From assembly GCA_013314775.1 (NCBI GenBank), contig JABUFB010000014.1, forward strand, positions 62,001-126,000: a stretch of DNA of 64,000 nucleotides. The letters are read 5' to 3'. The stretch is from Armatimonadota bacterium. Its GTDB lineage: Bacteria > Armatimonadota > Zipacnadia > Zipacnadales > JABUFB01. The position numbers were made by a program, and so were the translations under genes. Position 1 is the stretch's first letter. Each line of letters starts with the position of its first letter. The notes under the pieces are model-generated. The model was given only the letters and a program-made list of their open reading frames with translations. It was not told where the DNA came from and made no database searches. Positions 26,487 to 35,138 of the stretch are shown here, piece after piece.

Positions 26487-27773
26487 TCAGATCACAGTGC
26501 CGGGCTGCATTACGCCCGAACGCGGGATGATTACGATGCCTTCGCGCACGCAGTAGTCGTCGCCGTCTCGCTCCCAGACACCCGCACGGTTGAGTATCTC
26601 GCAACCATCGCCGATACGCGCGTTCTTGTCGATGATGGCGTTACGTACCTTGACGTTCCTCCCCAGGCCTATAGGTGGCAGGCCCTGCGCCTTGTGGCGT
26701 CCGTAATGCTCCGGGGTCTCGTAGAAGTCCGCTCCCATCATCACGACATTATCCAGCTCGCAGCCTTCCCGCACGATGCTCCGCAGACCAATGACGCAGC
26801 GCCTCAAACGGGACTGCTCGATCACCGTTCCGTCGCCGATGATGACCCTCGTCGCATCGCACCGGTTCAGTTTGCAGGGCGGCAGGTACCGCGGGTGCGT
26901 CCAGATTGGCCGGTCTTCGTCGAACATGTCGAAGGGCGGGACCGGATCCGTGAGCGCGAGATTCGCCTTGAAGAAGGCGGGAATCGTCCCAATGTCTTCC
27001 CAGTACCCGTCGAAGGGGAAGGCAAAGACACGGGATCCCTCGCGTTGGATTGCGTCGGGGATGATCTGCTTGCCGAAATCGTCCGCATCGCTCTCTTCCA
27101 GCGCCCGCAGGAGAACCTCGGCGTTGAACACGTAGATTCCCATGGAGGCCAGATGGGTCCGCGCGCCGGCCTCCAGGCCGACGGCGTGGAAGTCCTCAGG
27201 CGAAATGGCCATAGTGTCCAGGGCTTCATCCGTATCCGGTTTCTCGAAAAAGCTCACGATGCGGTAATCGGGGCCGACCTTGAGGACACCCAGCGCGCCG
27301 GCGTCCTCGCGGAGTACCGGGATTGTGGCGATCGTGATCTCTGCGCAGCAGTCGCGGTGATGCGCGATCATGCGCATGAGGTCCATCCGGTAAAGCTGAT
27401 CGCCCGACAGGATCACGCAGAGTTCTGCGCCTTCGAGATTGAGGTGGCGCAGATTCTGTCTCACGGCATCGGCGGTGCCCTGGTACCAGTCCGGGTTCTC
27501 GGCCGTCTGCTCGGCCGCGAGTATTTCCACGAACCCGCCGCCGAAGTCGTCGAACTTATAGGTGTGCATAATATGCCGGTGCAGGGACGCGGTGTTGAAC
27601 TGGGTCAGAACGTGCACGCGGTTCAGGCCGGAGTTGAGGCAATTGCTGACGGGGATGTCAATCAGGCGGTACTTGCCCGCCAGAGGGACTGCTGGTTTGG
27701 CGCGGTCGCGGGTTAGCGGGTGCAGCCGGGTACCGCGCCCGCCGCCGAGAATGATGCAGTTGATCTGTCCCAT
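26487..27773 (-). CDS. glgC: Glucose-1-phosphate adenylyltransferase
   Basis: 428 residues from the ATG at 27773, which has GGGAGG upstream. The nucleotidyltransferase signature [15 protein letters not shown], followed by [18 protein letters not shown], is diagnostic of GlgC. Further landmarks are [30 protein letters not shown] and the C-terminal left-handed beta-helix ([12 protein letters not shown]). The enzyme makes ADP-glucose from ATP and glucose-1-phosphate, the committed step of bacterial glycogen synthesis. No glycogen synthase or branching enzyme gene is nearby. It is divergent from the amidohydrolase at 27917; the 143-base gap between them holds both promoters, which I could not pin down. 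Confidence 0.93.
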   Translation of the reverse strand: MGQINCIILGGGRGTRLHPLTRDRAKPAVPLAGKYRLIDIPVSNCLNSGLNRVHVLTQFNTASLHRHIMHTYKFDDFGGGFVEILAAEQTAENPDWYQGTADAVRQNLRHLNLEGAELCVILSGDQLYRMDLMRMIAHHRDCCAEITIATIPVLREDAGALGVLKVGPDYRIVSFFEKPDTDEALDTMAISPEDFHAVGLEAGARTHLASMGIYVFNAEVLLRALEESDADDFGKQIIPDAIQREGSRVFAFPFDGYWEDIGTIPAFFKANLALTDPVPPFDMFDEDRPIWTHPRYLPPCKLNRCDATRVIIGDGTVIEQSRLRRCVIGLRSIVREGCELDNVVMMGADFYETPEHYGRHKAQGLPPIGLGRNVKVRNAIIDKNARIGDGCEILNRAGVWERDGDDYCVREGIVIIPRSGVMQPGTVI

Positions 27774-27916
27774 CTGCGGCCTCCCTTCGTATCCGGCCCG
27801 ATCATCTTCCACATCGCGATACCGCACACCTGCCGCGTGCAGGTAACCCCGGCGTGTTGGCGAAACCTCCACCGTGTGGTACGAGGTATATGCAACTTCC
27901 AGCGACAGGTGACACA

Positions 27917-28690
27917 ATGCGTATCGATGCCCACGCACACATCGAACCGCCCGGCAGGAGCGAGCTAAACGGTGACCCCTGGGGGCGCGACAGGCTTCTG
28001 ATCGACGCTGCTGATGCCCTGGAGATTGACTGGCTCTGCTGCTCGTGCCTTGCCCCGCGGCGGCCATCTTCGCCCGAGGATTTCATCGCTTGCAATACCC
28101 ATCTACAGCACGCGATCGAGGCCTTCCCCGGGCGCATTCTCGGCTACGCCTACGTCAACCCCGGCTACCAACGCGAGGCGGTGGCGGAGATCGAGCGTTG
28201 TGTCCGGGAGTTCGGGTTCATCGGGGCCAAGCTCTACAACGAATACAAGTTCACCGACCCGGTGGTCAGGCCGGTCATCGAAAAATGCATTGAGCTGGAT
28301 GTCTTGATCCTGCACCATGCCGGACACACCTGGTGGCCCCTGCCCGGGCAGCCCAACATCTCGGACGCCGGGGACTTTGCCCGAGTGGTGGCTGAGTACC
28401 CGGAACTCAAGCTGATCTGCGGCCATATCGCCGGCGGGGGGGACTGGGAGTGGACGATCAAAGCACTGCGCGAAGAGCCGCGGCTGTTCGCAGACACCAG
28501 CGGCAGTGTGGTTGATGAAGGCATGATCGAGAAGGCAGTGGCCCTCCTGGGCGCGGATCGGCTGCTGTTCGCGTGCGACATGAGCATGACGGCCGGCGTG
28601 GGGAAGATCCTCGGCGCGGACATCACCGAGGAGCAACGAGACGCCATCTTCAGCGGGAATATGCGCCGCCTACTGGGTGGGAAGATCTGA
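27917..28690 (+). CDS. Amidohydrolase-family metal-dependent hydrolase
   Basis: 257 residues from the ATG at 27917. It starts MRIDAHAHIEPPG with the HxH metal motif at residues 6 and 8. Later ligands of the amidohydrolase TIM barrel are visible: VLILHHAGHTWW, LKLICGHIAGGG and LLFACDMSMT, with the terminal Asp. It belongs to the COG2159-type hydrolases or decarboxylases that act on cyclic or carboxylated small molecules. The next gene starts two bases after its stop and encodes a related fold, so the pair is surely cotranscribed. Tandem amidohydrolase pairs of this kind are common next to sugar-processing genes. The substrate is unknown. Confidence 0.75.
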   Translation: MRIDAHAHIEPPGRSELNGDPWGRDRLLIDAADALEIDWLCCSCLAPRRPSSPEDFIACNTHLQHAIEAFPGRILGYAYVNPGYQREAVAEIERCVREFGFIGAKLYNEYKFTDPVVRPVIEKCIELDVLILHHAGHTWWPLPGQPNISDAGDFARVVAEYPELKLICGHIAGGGDWEWTIKALREEPRLFADTSGSVVDEGMIEKAVALLGADRLLFACDMSMTAGVGKILGADITEEQRDAIFSGNMRRLLGGKI

Positions 28691-28691
28691 G

Positions 28692-29471
28692 ATGCTCTTT
28701 GATATCAACGCCTATTTGGGAACCTTCGCGCTCCGCGAACTGCGACACAATGACGTCCCCGGGCTCTCTGCTCTCATGCAACGCAAAGGAATTCACAGGG
28801 CGCTGGTCAGTGCTGCCGAAGCGATTACATGGAAGGATTGCCATTCCGCGAACCGCCTGCTGTCTGAACGGCTGACGGGAACGGACGGCAACATCCTGCC
28901 CTGCGCGGTGATCAATCCCGCCTACGCGGGCTGGCGCCGAGACCTGGAGGAAGCAGCCAGCGGGATGGGGATGCGGGCAGTCAAGCTCTATCCCCACTGG
29001 CACGGCTACTCGCTCGGGGACCAGTGCGCAGACGAAATGGTTCGCGCCGCGACTGACCTTGGTCTGCCTGTGCTCATCCCGGTGAGGGCCGTGGACCGCC
29101 GCCAGTTGGGATGGCTCTTTGACGTTCCCGACATCCCGCTGACCGATATCGCGACGCTTGCAGCCAGGCATCCTGATGCGCGGTTCGTGGTCCTCAATGG
29201 CCTGGGATTCACCGGCTCTCCGCTGGCGTCGCGCGAAGGTGAGCGCCCGGACAATTGCTGGATCGAAATCTCGCGGCTCCCGCTGTTCATCTCGCGCGAA
29301 CTGCCCGTATTGCTGGAGACCCTTGGGGCCGGCCGGCTCCTGTTCGGAACGGGAATGCCCTTCAAGTATCCTGACCCTGTCTTGCTGAAGATGGAAAAGC
29401 TCGGCGCCTCCCAGAGCGAAACGCGCGCGATCTGCGGAGAGAACGCCGCAGCACTTCTTGGCCTGACATAG
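28692..29471 (+). CDS. Amidohydrolase-fold protein lacking the HxH metal motif
   Basis: 259 residues, ATG one base after the preceding stop codon. The fold parallels its neighbour, but the N-terminal motif reads MLFDINAYLG, with Asn and Tyr where the neighbour has the two metal-binding His. Downstream barrel strands are MRAVKLYPHWHGY, LPVLIPVRAVDRR, FVVLNGLGF and RLLFGTGMPFKYPDP. The last lacks the usual Asp-Cys but keeps a GTGMP turn. It may be a metal-free partner subunit, a member of the D-x-N branch of COG2159, or a binding protein. It is cotranscribed with the canonical amidohydrolase upstream and ends at an inverted repeat shared with the convergent GH51 gene. Confidence 0.65.
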   Translation: MLFDINAYLGTFALRELRHNDVPGLSALMQRKGIHRALVSAAEAITWKDCHSANRLLSERLTGTDGNILPCAVINPAYAGWRRDLEEAASGMGMRAVKLYPHWHGYSLGDQCADEMVRAATDLGLPVLIPVRAVDRRQLGWLFDVPDIPLTDIATLAARHPDARFVVLNGLGFTGSPLASREGERPDNCWIEISRLPLFISRELPVLLETLGAGRLLFGTGMPFKYPDPVLLKMEKLGASQSETRAICGENAAALLGLT

Positions 29472-29523
29472 TGGAGACTCCCGGGGCACCAGTGAAGGGG
29501 AGCAAAACAGCCGGATGCAACGA

Positions 29524-29558
29524 GCAGGCCAGGGCCCGGGGGGATAGGCCTGGCCTGC
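29524..29558. terminator. Inverted-repeat terminator between convergent genes
   Basis: GCAGGCCAGG and its exact complement flank a 15-base G-rich loop, 52 bases past the amidohydrolase-fold stop. A second weaker pair, CCATGC with GCATGG, lies just downstream near 29566-29592. The arrangement could serve both strands. Confidence 0.55.
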
Positions 29559-29628
29559 CGTGCTTCCATGCGCGGGATAGGGGCCCGGCATGGGATTGAT
29601 TGAATGGTAAGCCACTCAGCCGGACCTG

Positions 29629-31074
29629 TCAACCCAACGCGAACTCGATTATCGTCTGTGACTTCGGAGGGAAGGTGAAACCCAGCGGATTGGTCGCCTC
29701 GCGGCGCTCCGATACCAGCGCCACCTCGTTGGGCGCGTTGAAGTCATTGTGGGCGTCGGCGCTGTCGGCGCTGAGGGTGCGCACAATCACCTCATTGCCC
29801 ATCTGTGGCCCAATCAGCGCGATTCCCGTGCCGATCTCCGCAGTGGGGTGCATGTTCACCACGCTCAGAATCGCCCTGTTCGTGGTCGGGTCCAGGGTCG
29901 CCACGGCGTCCAGATAGGGGATGGTCTGGCCTGGGACCCGGTCCCAGGTGAATCCCTCCACTTCGGTCCAGCAGTCGATCAGCACTGACCCGGCAACATT
30001 GGACGCCACCCAGAGCGGCCAGTAGATGCTCTGCAGGAACATGCCCTCGGGCCCCGCTTCAATAGCCGGGATGACGTTGACGGTCTGCGCCAGATTCGCC
30101 ATTTTCACCGTGCCGCAGTGCCGCTGCATCATGTGGATGAACACCGCATCGGCCAGGGCGTCGCGCAGTGTGTAACGCATGGTATGGCTGCCGGTGTGGT
30201 AGTTCACGTTCCACTCGTCGATACTCACCCAGATGGGTCGCTGCATGTTGCGGTCACGGCGGACGGCGTCGATGCAGCCCTCCACGTACTTGAGGTACCG
30301 CTCGAATTCATACGCGCCGGCGAGGGTGGTCAGGTATGGCTCGCTTTCGTGCGGTCCCCAGTAGTAGTGAAGGGCGGTGTAGTCGATGAACTCCGCAGTG
30401 CGCTCCAGCACTTCCAGGTCCCAGCGCATCGCGGGCGCATTGCCCGTGCCCCCGCAGGCCACCAGCCGGATGTCTGAGTCCATCCGCTTGATGACCTTCG
30501 CCCAGTCGCGCGCCTGCCACGCGTAGTCCTCGGCGGTCTTGTGGCCGATCTGAAAGTCTCCCCACAGTTCATTGCCCAGGCCCCAGTACTTTACACTGTG
30601 TGGCGCCTCCGCACCATTGGCCCGGCGCATGTCCGAGTACTGCGTCCCCTGCTCCACGTTGCAGTACTCGACCCAGGCGATGGCCTCGTCCATAGTGCCG
30701 TTGCCCATGTTCAGGCAGATGTAAGGCTCGCAGTTGACGGCACGGCAGTAGCGGATGAACTCGTCGGTGCCGAACGTGTTGGGCTCAATCGTGTTCCAGG
30801 CCAGCTCGGGTCGGGCATTGCGATGCGGGCCGACGCCATCTTGCCAATGGTAGCCGGAAGCAAAGTTCCCGCCCGGCCAGCGCAGGATGCCCGGCTTGAG
30901 TTCTCGGATCGCTTCCATCACATCGCGCCGGAACCCGTTTTCATCGGCCAGACGCGAGCCCGGGTCGTAGATGCCTCCATAGATGCAGCGGCCAAGATGC
31001 TCGATGAATTGCCCATAGATGTGGGGGTGAATCTCGCCCAGCCTGCGGTCGACGTTGATGACGATGCGGGCCAT
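29629..31074 (-). CDS. Alpha-L-arabinofuranosidase, GH51
   Basis: 481 residues. The start MARIVINVDRRLGEIHPHIY and the following GQFIEHLGRCIYGGI are classic GH51. The acid/base Glu lies in KYWGLGNELWG (about residue 168) and the nucleophile Glu in VSIDEWNVNY (about residue 287), with spacing like characterised enzymes. LRWPGGNFASGYHW is the substrate-pocket loop. It removes terminal arabinofuranosyl residues from arabinan or arabinoxylan fragments. There is no signal peptide, so it acts on imported oligosaccharides in the cytoplasm. It is the last gene of a minus-strand run with sfsA 77 bases upstream. This is the most precise substrate clue in the window and points to plant hemicellulose or pectin side chains. 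Confidence 0.92.
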   Translation of the reverse strand: MARIVINVDRRLGEIHPHIYGQFIEHLGRCIYGGIYDPGSRLADENGFRRDVMEAIRELKPGILRWPGGNFASGYHWQDGVGPHRNARPELAWNTIEPNTFGTDEFIRYCRAVNCEPYICLNMGNGTMDEAIAWVEYCNVEQGTQYSDMRRANGAEAPHSVKYWGLGNELWGDFQIGHKTAEDYAWQARDWAKVIKRMDSDIRLVACGGTGNAPAMRWDLEVLERTAEFIDYTALHYYWGPHESEPYLTTLAGAYEFERYLKYVEGCIDAVRRDRNMQRPIWVSIDEWNVNYHTGSHTMRYTLRDALADAVFIHMMQRHCGTVKMANLAQTVNVIPAIEAGPEGMFLQSIYWPLWVASNVAGSVLIDCWTEVEGFTWDRVPGQTIPYLDAVATLDPTTNRAILSVVNMHPTAEIGTGIALIGPQMGNEVIVRTLSADSADAHNDFNAPNEVALVSERREATNPLGFTFPPKSQTIIEFALG

Positions 31075-31151
31075 ATTGACCTCCGGGTCTGTCCGGATGC
31101 GTGTATAGATGAGATTGCGCTGGGGGAGATGAAAGGACCTTCCTGCCAGGG

Positions 31152-31847
31152 CTACAGATCGAGATCAACCGGCACGCGCTGTACTGGCTCGACCGTCTCA
31201 GGAGTGACGAGGCACCGGATCGCCAGCACCTGGACACCCGCTTTGGCTGCGGCACGGAGCATCGCGGCGAATTCCGGATCAGTATCGCGGTTCGGCGCGA
31301 AGACCCGCGTGTCTTCGCGCTGGATCATGAAGGCCACGGCGGTAGAGTACCCGGCCCGCTGGGCGACCACCAGCTCTTCGAGATGCCGTGCACCGCGTTT
31401 CGTGGGAGCGTCGGGAAACCGGGCCACATCGCCGATCCGCAAGGTGCAGGACTTGGTCTCCACCAGCCAGGCTCCTGTATCGCAGGCAAGTTCGAGGTCC
31501 AGGCGGCTTGCTCCCACGGTGACTTCCCGCCTGACGTGGGAGCACGCCCCGAGTTCGGGGGCAAGGCCGGCCACGAGCGCCTCCATGAACAGGTCGGGTG
31601 GAAGTCGGCTATCGAGGCAGACCAGGCTTTCACCGTGGCGTACAAGCACGACATCGTGGGTGGTGACCCGGCCCTGTCCTTCAGATGGGCGGACCCAGAG
31701 TTCCGCACCCTCATGCAGCAGCTCCTGCATGCGCCCAGGGTTGGGCATGTGGCAGTAGACGCGGGTCCCCTCGAGTTCCGCCCAGGTGGCGAAGCGGTTC
31801 GGACGGGTTATGAACCGGGCGGCAAGCAGAGGCTGGCGAAGGAGCAT
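31152..31847 (-). CDS. sfsA: SfsA family DNA-binding / nuclease protein
   Basis: 231 residues, the normal family length. Signature segments are RFITRPNRFATW, YCHMPNPGRM, VRHGESLVCLDSR, ASRLDLELACDTGAWLVETKSCTL, of which the last part carries the Asp-Glu-x-Lys nuclease-like centre, and FPDAPTKRGARHLEEL. SfsA was named for sugar fermentation stimulation in E. coli and contains an OB-like DNA-binding part plus a PD-(D/E)XK nuclease-like fold; its cellular role is still unclear. Its start lies about 20 bases downstream of the PfkB stop, suggesting it is part of the same minus-strand transcript. Confidence 0.92.
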   Translation of the reverse strand: MLLRQPLLAARFITRPNRFATWAELEGTRVYCHMPNPGRMQELLHEGAELWVRPSEGQGRVTTHDVVLVRHGESLVCLDSRLPPDLFMEALVAGLAPELGACSHVRREVTVGASRLDLELACDTGAWLVETKSCTLRIGDVARFPDAPTKRGARHLEELVVAQRAGYSTAVAFMIQREDTRVFAPNRDTDPEFAAMLRAAAKAGVQVLAIRCLVTPETVEPVQRVPVDLDL

Positions 31848-31867
31848 TGTGGACCACCGAGACGGGA

Positions 31868-32914
31868 TCAGATGCCCTCGAACAGTCGCGCGTGATCCTG
31901 AAACCGACGCAGAACTTCAGATCGCGTGGTGGTCCCGGTGGTGCCAATCTGCTGTACCGTGAGTGATGCCACGCAGTTCCCCACAATTGCGGCTTCGCGC
32001 GGGGAGGCGCCCGCGCACATCGCAAGCACGATGCCGGATGTGCAACTGTCACCAGCGCCCACGATGTCGACAGGCGGTGGGGAGACGATTCCAGGCACGT
32101 GCGTCACACCGTCTCCGTCGAAGACTACAATGCCCTCGGGCCCCGCGGTCACAAAGACGGGGCGGTGGTTGCGTGCGGCCAGTTCGGTCCCATATCTGCG
32201 CGCGTCTTCGGCACTCAGTTCGGCTTCGGTCCCGGTGAACCCGCAGGATCTCGCCGCCTCGATCTTGTTTGGCTTGATCATCACATCGCGGAAGAGTCCG
32301 ATATTGGCGCGCGAATCCGCCAGGAAATGCACCTGCGGGTTGTCGCGTGCGATCTGGGCAATCGCTTCCCGGACGCGATCAGTGACGACGCCGAGGTCGC
32401 GCTGCTCCACTTGGTCGGCGATGATCACGGCCTGCACCCGGGGGAGCAGGGACCGGAGACATTCCAGGATGGCATCTTCTAGGTCAGGGGGAGTGGGCCG
32501 GCGGTTCTTGACGTCCAGCCGGTTCAATTCGCGCTCCATCCCGGACTTGTCTCGCAGCATCGGCTTGGTGTAGGTCGGAGTGAATTGGTCGGGGCGACGC
32601 AGAAGGGCGGTCATGTTCACTCCGGTGCGCGCCAGTCCCTGGCGCAGGTCGAAGCCTTCACCGTCGTCTCCCGTGAAGCCGACCGCGAAAACCTCTCCCG
32701 CTTCCAGGGCGGTGAGGTTGTTGGTGACGGTACCCGCCGCGCCGGGGCTGAGCCTGCGGGCAACCACCTGGTAGGCGTCGAGACCGGTCTCCACGGAGAC
32801 CTCGGTCAGGGAGTCGTCAAGTACGAGGTACTTGTCCAGGAAGAAATCGCCGAGGACAGCGATGGACGCACCAGGAAACCCGGCCAGAAGCTCTTCCATC
32901 CGCTGCGAAGTCAA
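31868..32914 (-). CDS. PfkB-family carbohydrate kinase (RfaE-kinase-like)
   Basis: 348 residues. The N-terminal GASIAVLGDFFLDKYL and PGAAGTVTNNLTAL correspond to the sugar-binding lid and GG motif of ribokinase-type kinases. The C-terminal DIVGAGDSCTSGIVLA is PfkB signature 2, with the catalytic Asp in GAGD. It most resembles the kinase half of the heptose enzyme RfaE/HldE, but there is no cytidylyl- or adenylyltransferase domain. It would phosphorylate a sugar or sugar phosphate with ATP. Its start codon overlaps the stop of the deoxyhypusine-synthase-like gene by four bases, so the two are translationally coupled and probably act in one pathway. Confidence 0.8.
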   Translation of the reverse strand: MTSQRMEELLAGFPGASIAVLGDFFLDKYLVLDDSLTEVSVETGLDAYQVVARRLSPGAAGTVTNNLTALEAGEVFAVGFTGDDGEGFDLRQGLARTGVNMTALLRRPDQFTPTYTKPMLRDKSGMERELNRLDVKNRRPTPPDLEDAILECLRSLLPRVQAVIIADQVEQRDLGVVTDRVREAIAQIARDNPQVHFLADSRANIGLFRDVMIKPNKIEAARSCGFTGTEAELSAEDARRYGTELAARNHRPVFVTAGPEGIVVFDGDGVTHVPGIVSPPPVDIVGAGDSCTSGIVLAMCAGASPREAAIVGNCVASLTVQQIGTTGTTTRSEVLRRFQDHARLFEGI

Positions 32915-33885
32915 CCTTGACCCTCCAGGCGCGCCACCACCCGCCGGTACAGACTCGGGAACGTGACGCGGTGGTCGCCCCTGAAATAGAAGCTCTCGCC
33001 GCCGTCCTGCACGGTGCGCACGAGAATTGTCTTCCAGGGACGGTAGTAGTAGTGCGGGTTGGACTTCTCGGGAGCCGCGCCGGGGTTCTCACCGAGGTCT
33101 AACAGGTCGAAGACGGCGGTAGTGAAGTGCGCGATCTCGCGCCCCTCCTGGAAGGCCACATTTCGCGCCATGCTCAGGGCCTTCAGGTACACTTCGGGGC
33201 CCATGACCGCGGTGCCGAAGTTGAGCATCACGCCGCCCTCGAGACGCGTGATGGTGTCCGTCACAGTGAGGAAATCCCGGTAGCTCGCCAGCCCCGTCAG
33301 TGCACCGTTGAAGTTCGGGTGCTCGTGGATGATGTCGCTGCCAATGCCGACGTGCACGGTGACCGGGACACCAAGCTCATACGCGGCGGCGAAGATGCTC
33401 ACATCCCGGTGGGGGAAGTCGCGCTCCACGATCATCTTGCCCACGGCTTCGCCGAAACCCAGCCCCGCCTGGGCACCTTGGTTCACCGCATCGTTGATCC
33501 ACCCTGTTTCCTGCCAGAGGCCGAACTCCCCGGTGCGGATGTACCGGGCAACGCTCTCGGTGGTCGCCCCGATGAGTGCGAACTCAAAATCGTGGATCGC
33601 GCACGCGCCATTGACGCCGATGTGGGTGATGATGCCCCGACGCAGCAGGTCGATGATGAACCGCGAGTTTCCCTGCCGGATCACGTGCGCCCCCATCATC
33701 AGGAGGATTTCGCCGTTGCGCTGCCGGGCATCGACAATGCGCTGCGCGAGACTGTCCAGTTGTGGGTGGGCATAGTCGGGCAGGTCCGCATCCAGTTCCA
33801 TGATGGCGGACAGGTCCAGATCATGCTCACGCTCGGCAAGCGGTTTGACGATGAGGCGGCTGCGATCGAACTGGGCATACGGCAT
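32911..33885 (-). CDS. Conserved protein resembling the deoxyhypusine synthase superfamily
   Basis: 324 residues. The segment LMMGAHVIRQG, IIDLLRRGIITHI, then VNGACAIHDFEFALIG recalls the NAD-binding start of deoxyhypusine-synthase-like proteins. Later LEGGVMLNFGTAVMGPEVY parallels their second nucleotide-binding strand. VTVHVGIGSDIIHEHP supplies further conserved polar residues. I am confident it is a conserved enzyme-like Rossmann protein but only moderately sure of the family. True deoxyhypusine synthase modifies eIF5A, which bacteria lack, so a different reaction is expected. It lies between a HAD phosphatase gene and a PfkB kinase gene on the same strand and overlaps the latter by four bases, which suggests phosphorylated-sugar metabolism. 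Confidence 0.55.
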   Translation of the reverse strand: MPYAQFDRSRLIVKPLAEREHDLDLSAIMELDADLPDYAHPQLDSLAQRIVDARQRNGEILLMMGAHVIRQGNSRFIIDLLRRGIITHIGVNGACAIHDFEFALIGATTESVARYIRTGEFGLWQETGWINDAVNQGAQAGLGFGEAVGKMIVERDFPHRDVSIFAAAYELGVPVTVHVGIGSDIIHEHPNFNGALTGLASYRDFLTVTDTITRLEGGVMLNFGTAVMGPEVYLKALSMARNVAFQEGREIAHFTTAVFDLLDLGENPGAAPEKSNPHYYYRPWKTILVRTVQDGGESFYFRGDHRVTFPSLYRRVVARLEGQG

Positions 33886-33992
33886 GTGCGGGTGATCGCC
33901 TTTCCGTTGGGGCCCATCGGGGGTCTTGACATGCCCCGCATGGCGTGCTTTCCCAATGTCTCGCTTCGGTCTGTGGCGCAGGGAACCCGATC

Positions 33993-34850
33993 TTATTCCT
34001 CGGCGAATAGGTAGGCAAACAACCGCTTGTATTCCCGGAAGTCGGGCACGATGATATCCGCGCCGTACTCAATGAGCCGGTTACGCTTCCATTCATCAAT
34101 GCCGGCACGGTTCTTTTCATCCACTGCCAGACCCACGGCAATGCCGCCCACCTTCTTGGTCTCCTCGATCTCCACAAAGCCGTCGCCGAAGCCCGCGAAT
34201 TCGCTGCCCTTGAGATTGTGATCGGTGATGATCTTCTCGATGATCATGGCCTTGGAGTAATTCTTGTAATCATCAATGGCGCCGTAGATGTTTTCGCCGA
34301 AGTACGGGTGGAGGCCGAGGGATTGCGACTCATCCAGCACATACGGCCGGTCGGTCCCACTGGCGAGATACAAGGTGACGCCTCGTCCGTGCAGGTATTC
34401 CACCATCTCAAGCGCCCCAGCCACCGCCATCTCCTCCCGGGTGTAGCGCCCCTCCTTGAGGCCTTCGACCCGGTCCTTGATGCGTTCCCAGAGAAGCTGG
34501 AGGTAGTCCCACTTGTACTCCAACGGATCCTTGGCCTGACCACCGCGCTTCGTGACATGCTCGGCAAACTCCATCATCTGGTAGATGGTCTGCTTGCCCG
34601 TGAGGCGCGTAACAAACTCGTGGACGATCTCATGCAACTGCTCGCGGGTCTCGCCGGTGTCGAGATCGGCCAGGATGTCGACCATCATGGGGATCATTAC
34701 TTCCTGCCAGCCCTCGCGGATCAGAGAGATGGTCCCATCGAAGTCGAAGAGCGCAAAGCGGATCTGGCCGCGCTCGATGTCCTCATTGATGATCTCGATG
34801 TACTCGGCGCCCTCGAGCATCCGTCCACGCGGGAACTGCCTGTACTCCAT
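33993..34850 (-). CDS. HAD-family phosphatase
   Basis: 285 residues. Motif I is FALFDFDGTIS (Asp nucleophile and Asp+2), motif II is LYLASGTDR, and motif IV is EFAGFGDGFVEIEE. A large alpha-helical cap (about residues 55-150, containing GKQTIYQMMEFAEH) makes it a C1-capped HAD hydrolase of the phosphoglycolate-phosphatase/beta-phosphoglucomutase type. KNYSKAMIIEKII holds the likely motif III Lys. It would dephosphorylate a small phospho-metabolite in the cytoplasm. AAGGAG precedes the ATG, and a promoter lies about 80 bases upstream. It is the first gene of the minus-strand unit with the deoxyhypusine-synthase-like protein, PfkB and SfsA. Confidence 0.8.
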   Translation of the reverse strand: MEYRQFPRGRMLEGAEYIEIINEDIERGQIRFALFDFDGTISLIREGWQEVMIPMMVDILADLDTGETREQLHEIVHEFVTRLTGKQTIYQMMEFAEHVTKRGGQAKDPLEYKWDYLQLLWERIKDRVEGLKEGRYTREEMAVAGALEMVEYLHGRGVTLYLASGTDRPYVLDESQSLGLHPYFGENIYGAIDDYKNYSKAMIIEKIITDHNLKGSEFAGFGDGFVEIEETKKVGGIAVGLAVDEKNRAGIDEWKRNRLIEYGADIIVPDFREYKRLFAYLFAEE

Positions 34851-34925
34851 TCTGTTGCTCCTTTTCGTGCGTCAACGTAGTCTCCAGCCAGGACAGCCGA
34901 GCTCTCCGGCCGGGAATCGTAAGCC

Positions 34926-34954
34926 ATTATACACGAAAGCTAAGACACGGACAG
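34926..34954 (-). promoter_or_regulatory. Sigma-70-type promoter of the HAD/DHS-like/PfkB unit
   Basis: Read on the minus strand, CTGTCC (34954-34949) and a perfect TATAAT (34931-34926) are 17 bases apart, about 75 bases upstream of the HAD start codon. The remaining 185 bases up to the divergent acyl-CoA ligase gene show no other clear signal. Confidence 0.55.
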
Positions 34955-35138
34955 CGCGCGAAAGTTTGGGCGAGTGCGTTCCTCGAAAACCGGTGAGTTC
35001 GGTCGAGCCGGGGCAGTGACAGATGATGCGCAGATGTCTGCAAGACTGAAACGCACCCAGTCTGGGCACGAAGGGATTGATGGACCATCGCTGGAACTGT
35101 TCAACTCTACAGTCTGAACTTTCCTGGCGGGTGATTGC

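Noticed and set aside
26304-27716. Plus-strand reading frame of 470 codons opposite glgC
   Set aside because: glgC is unmistakable on the minus strand over the same bases. The antisense product has no motif and no ribosome binding site.
31868-34850. ADP-heptose (LPS core) biosynthesis cluster
   Set aside because: The PfkB and HAD proteins resemble parts of that pathway, but the nucleotidyltransferase domain, the isomerase GmhA and the epimerase are absent, and the middle protein does not fit.
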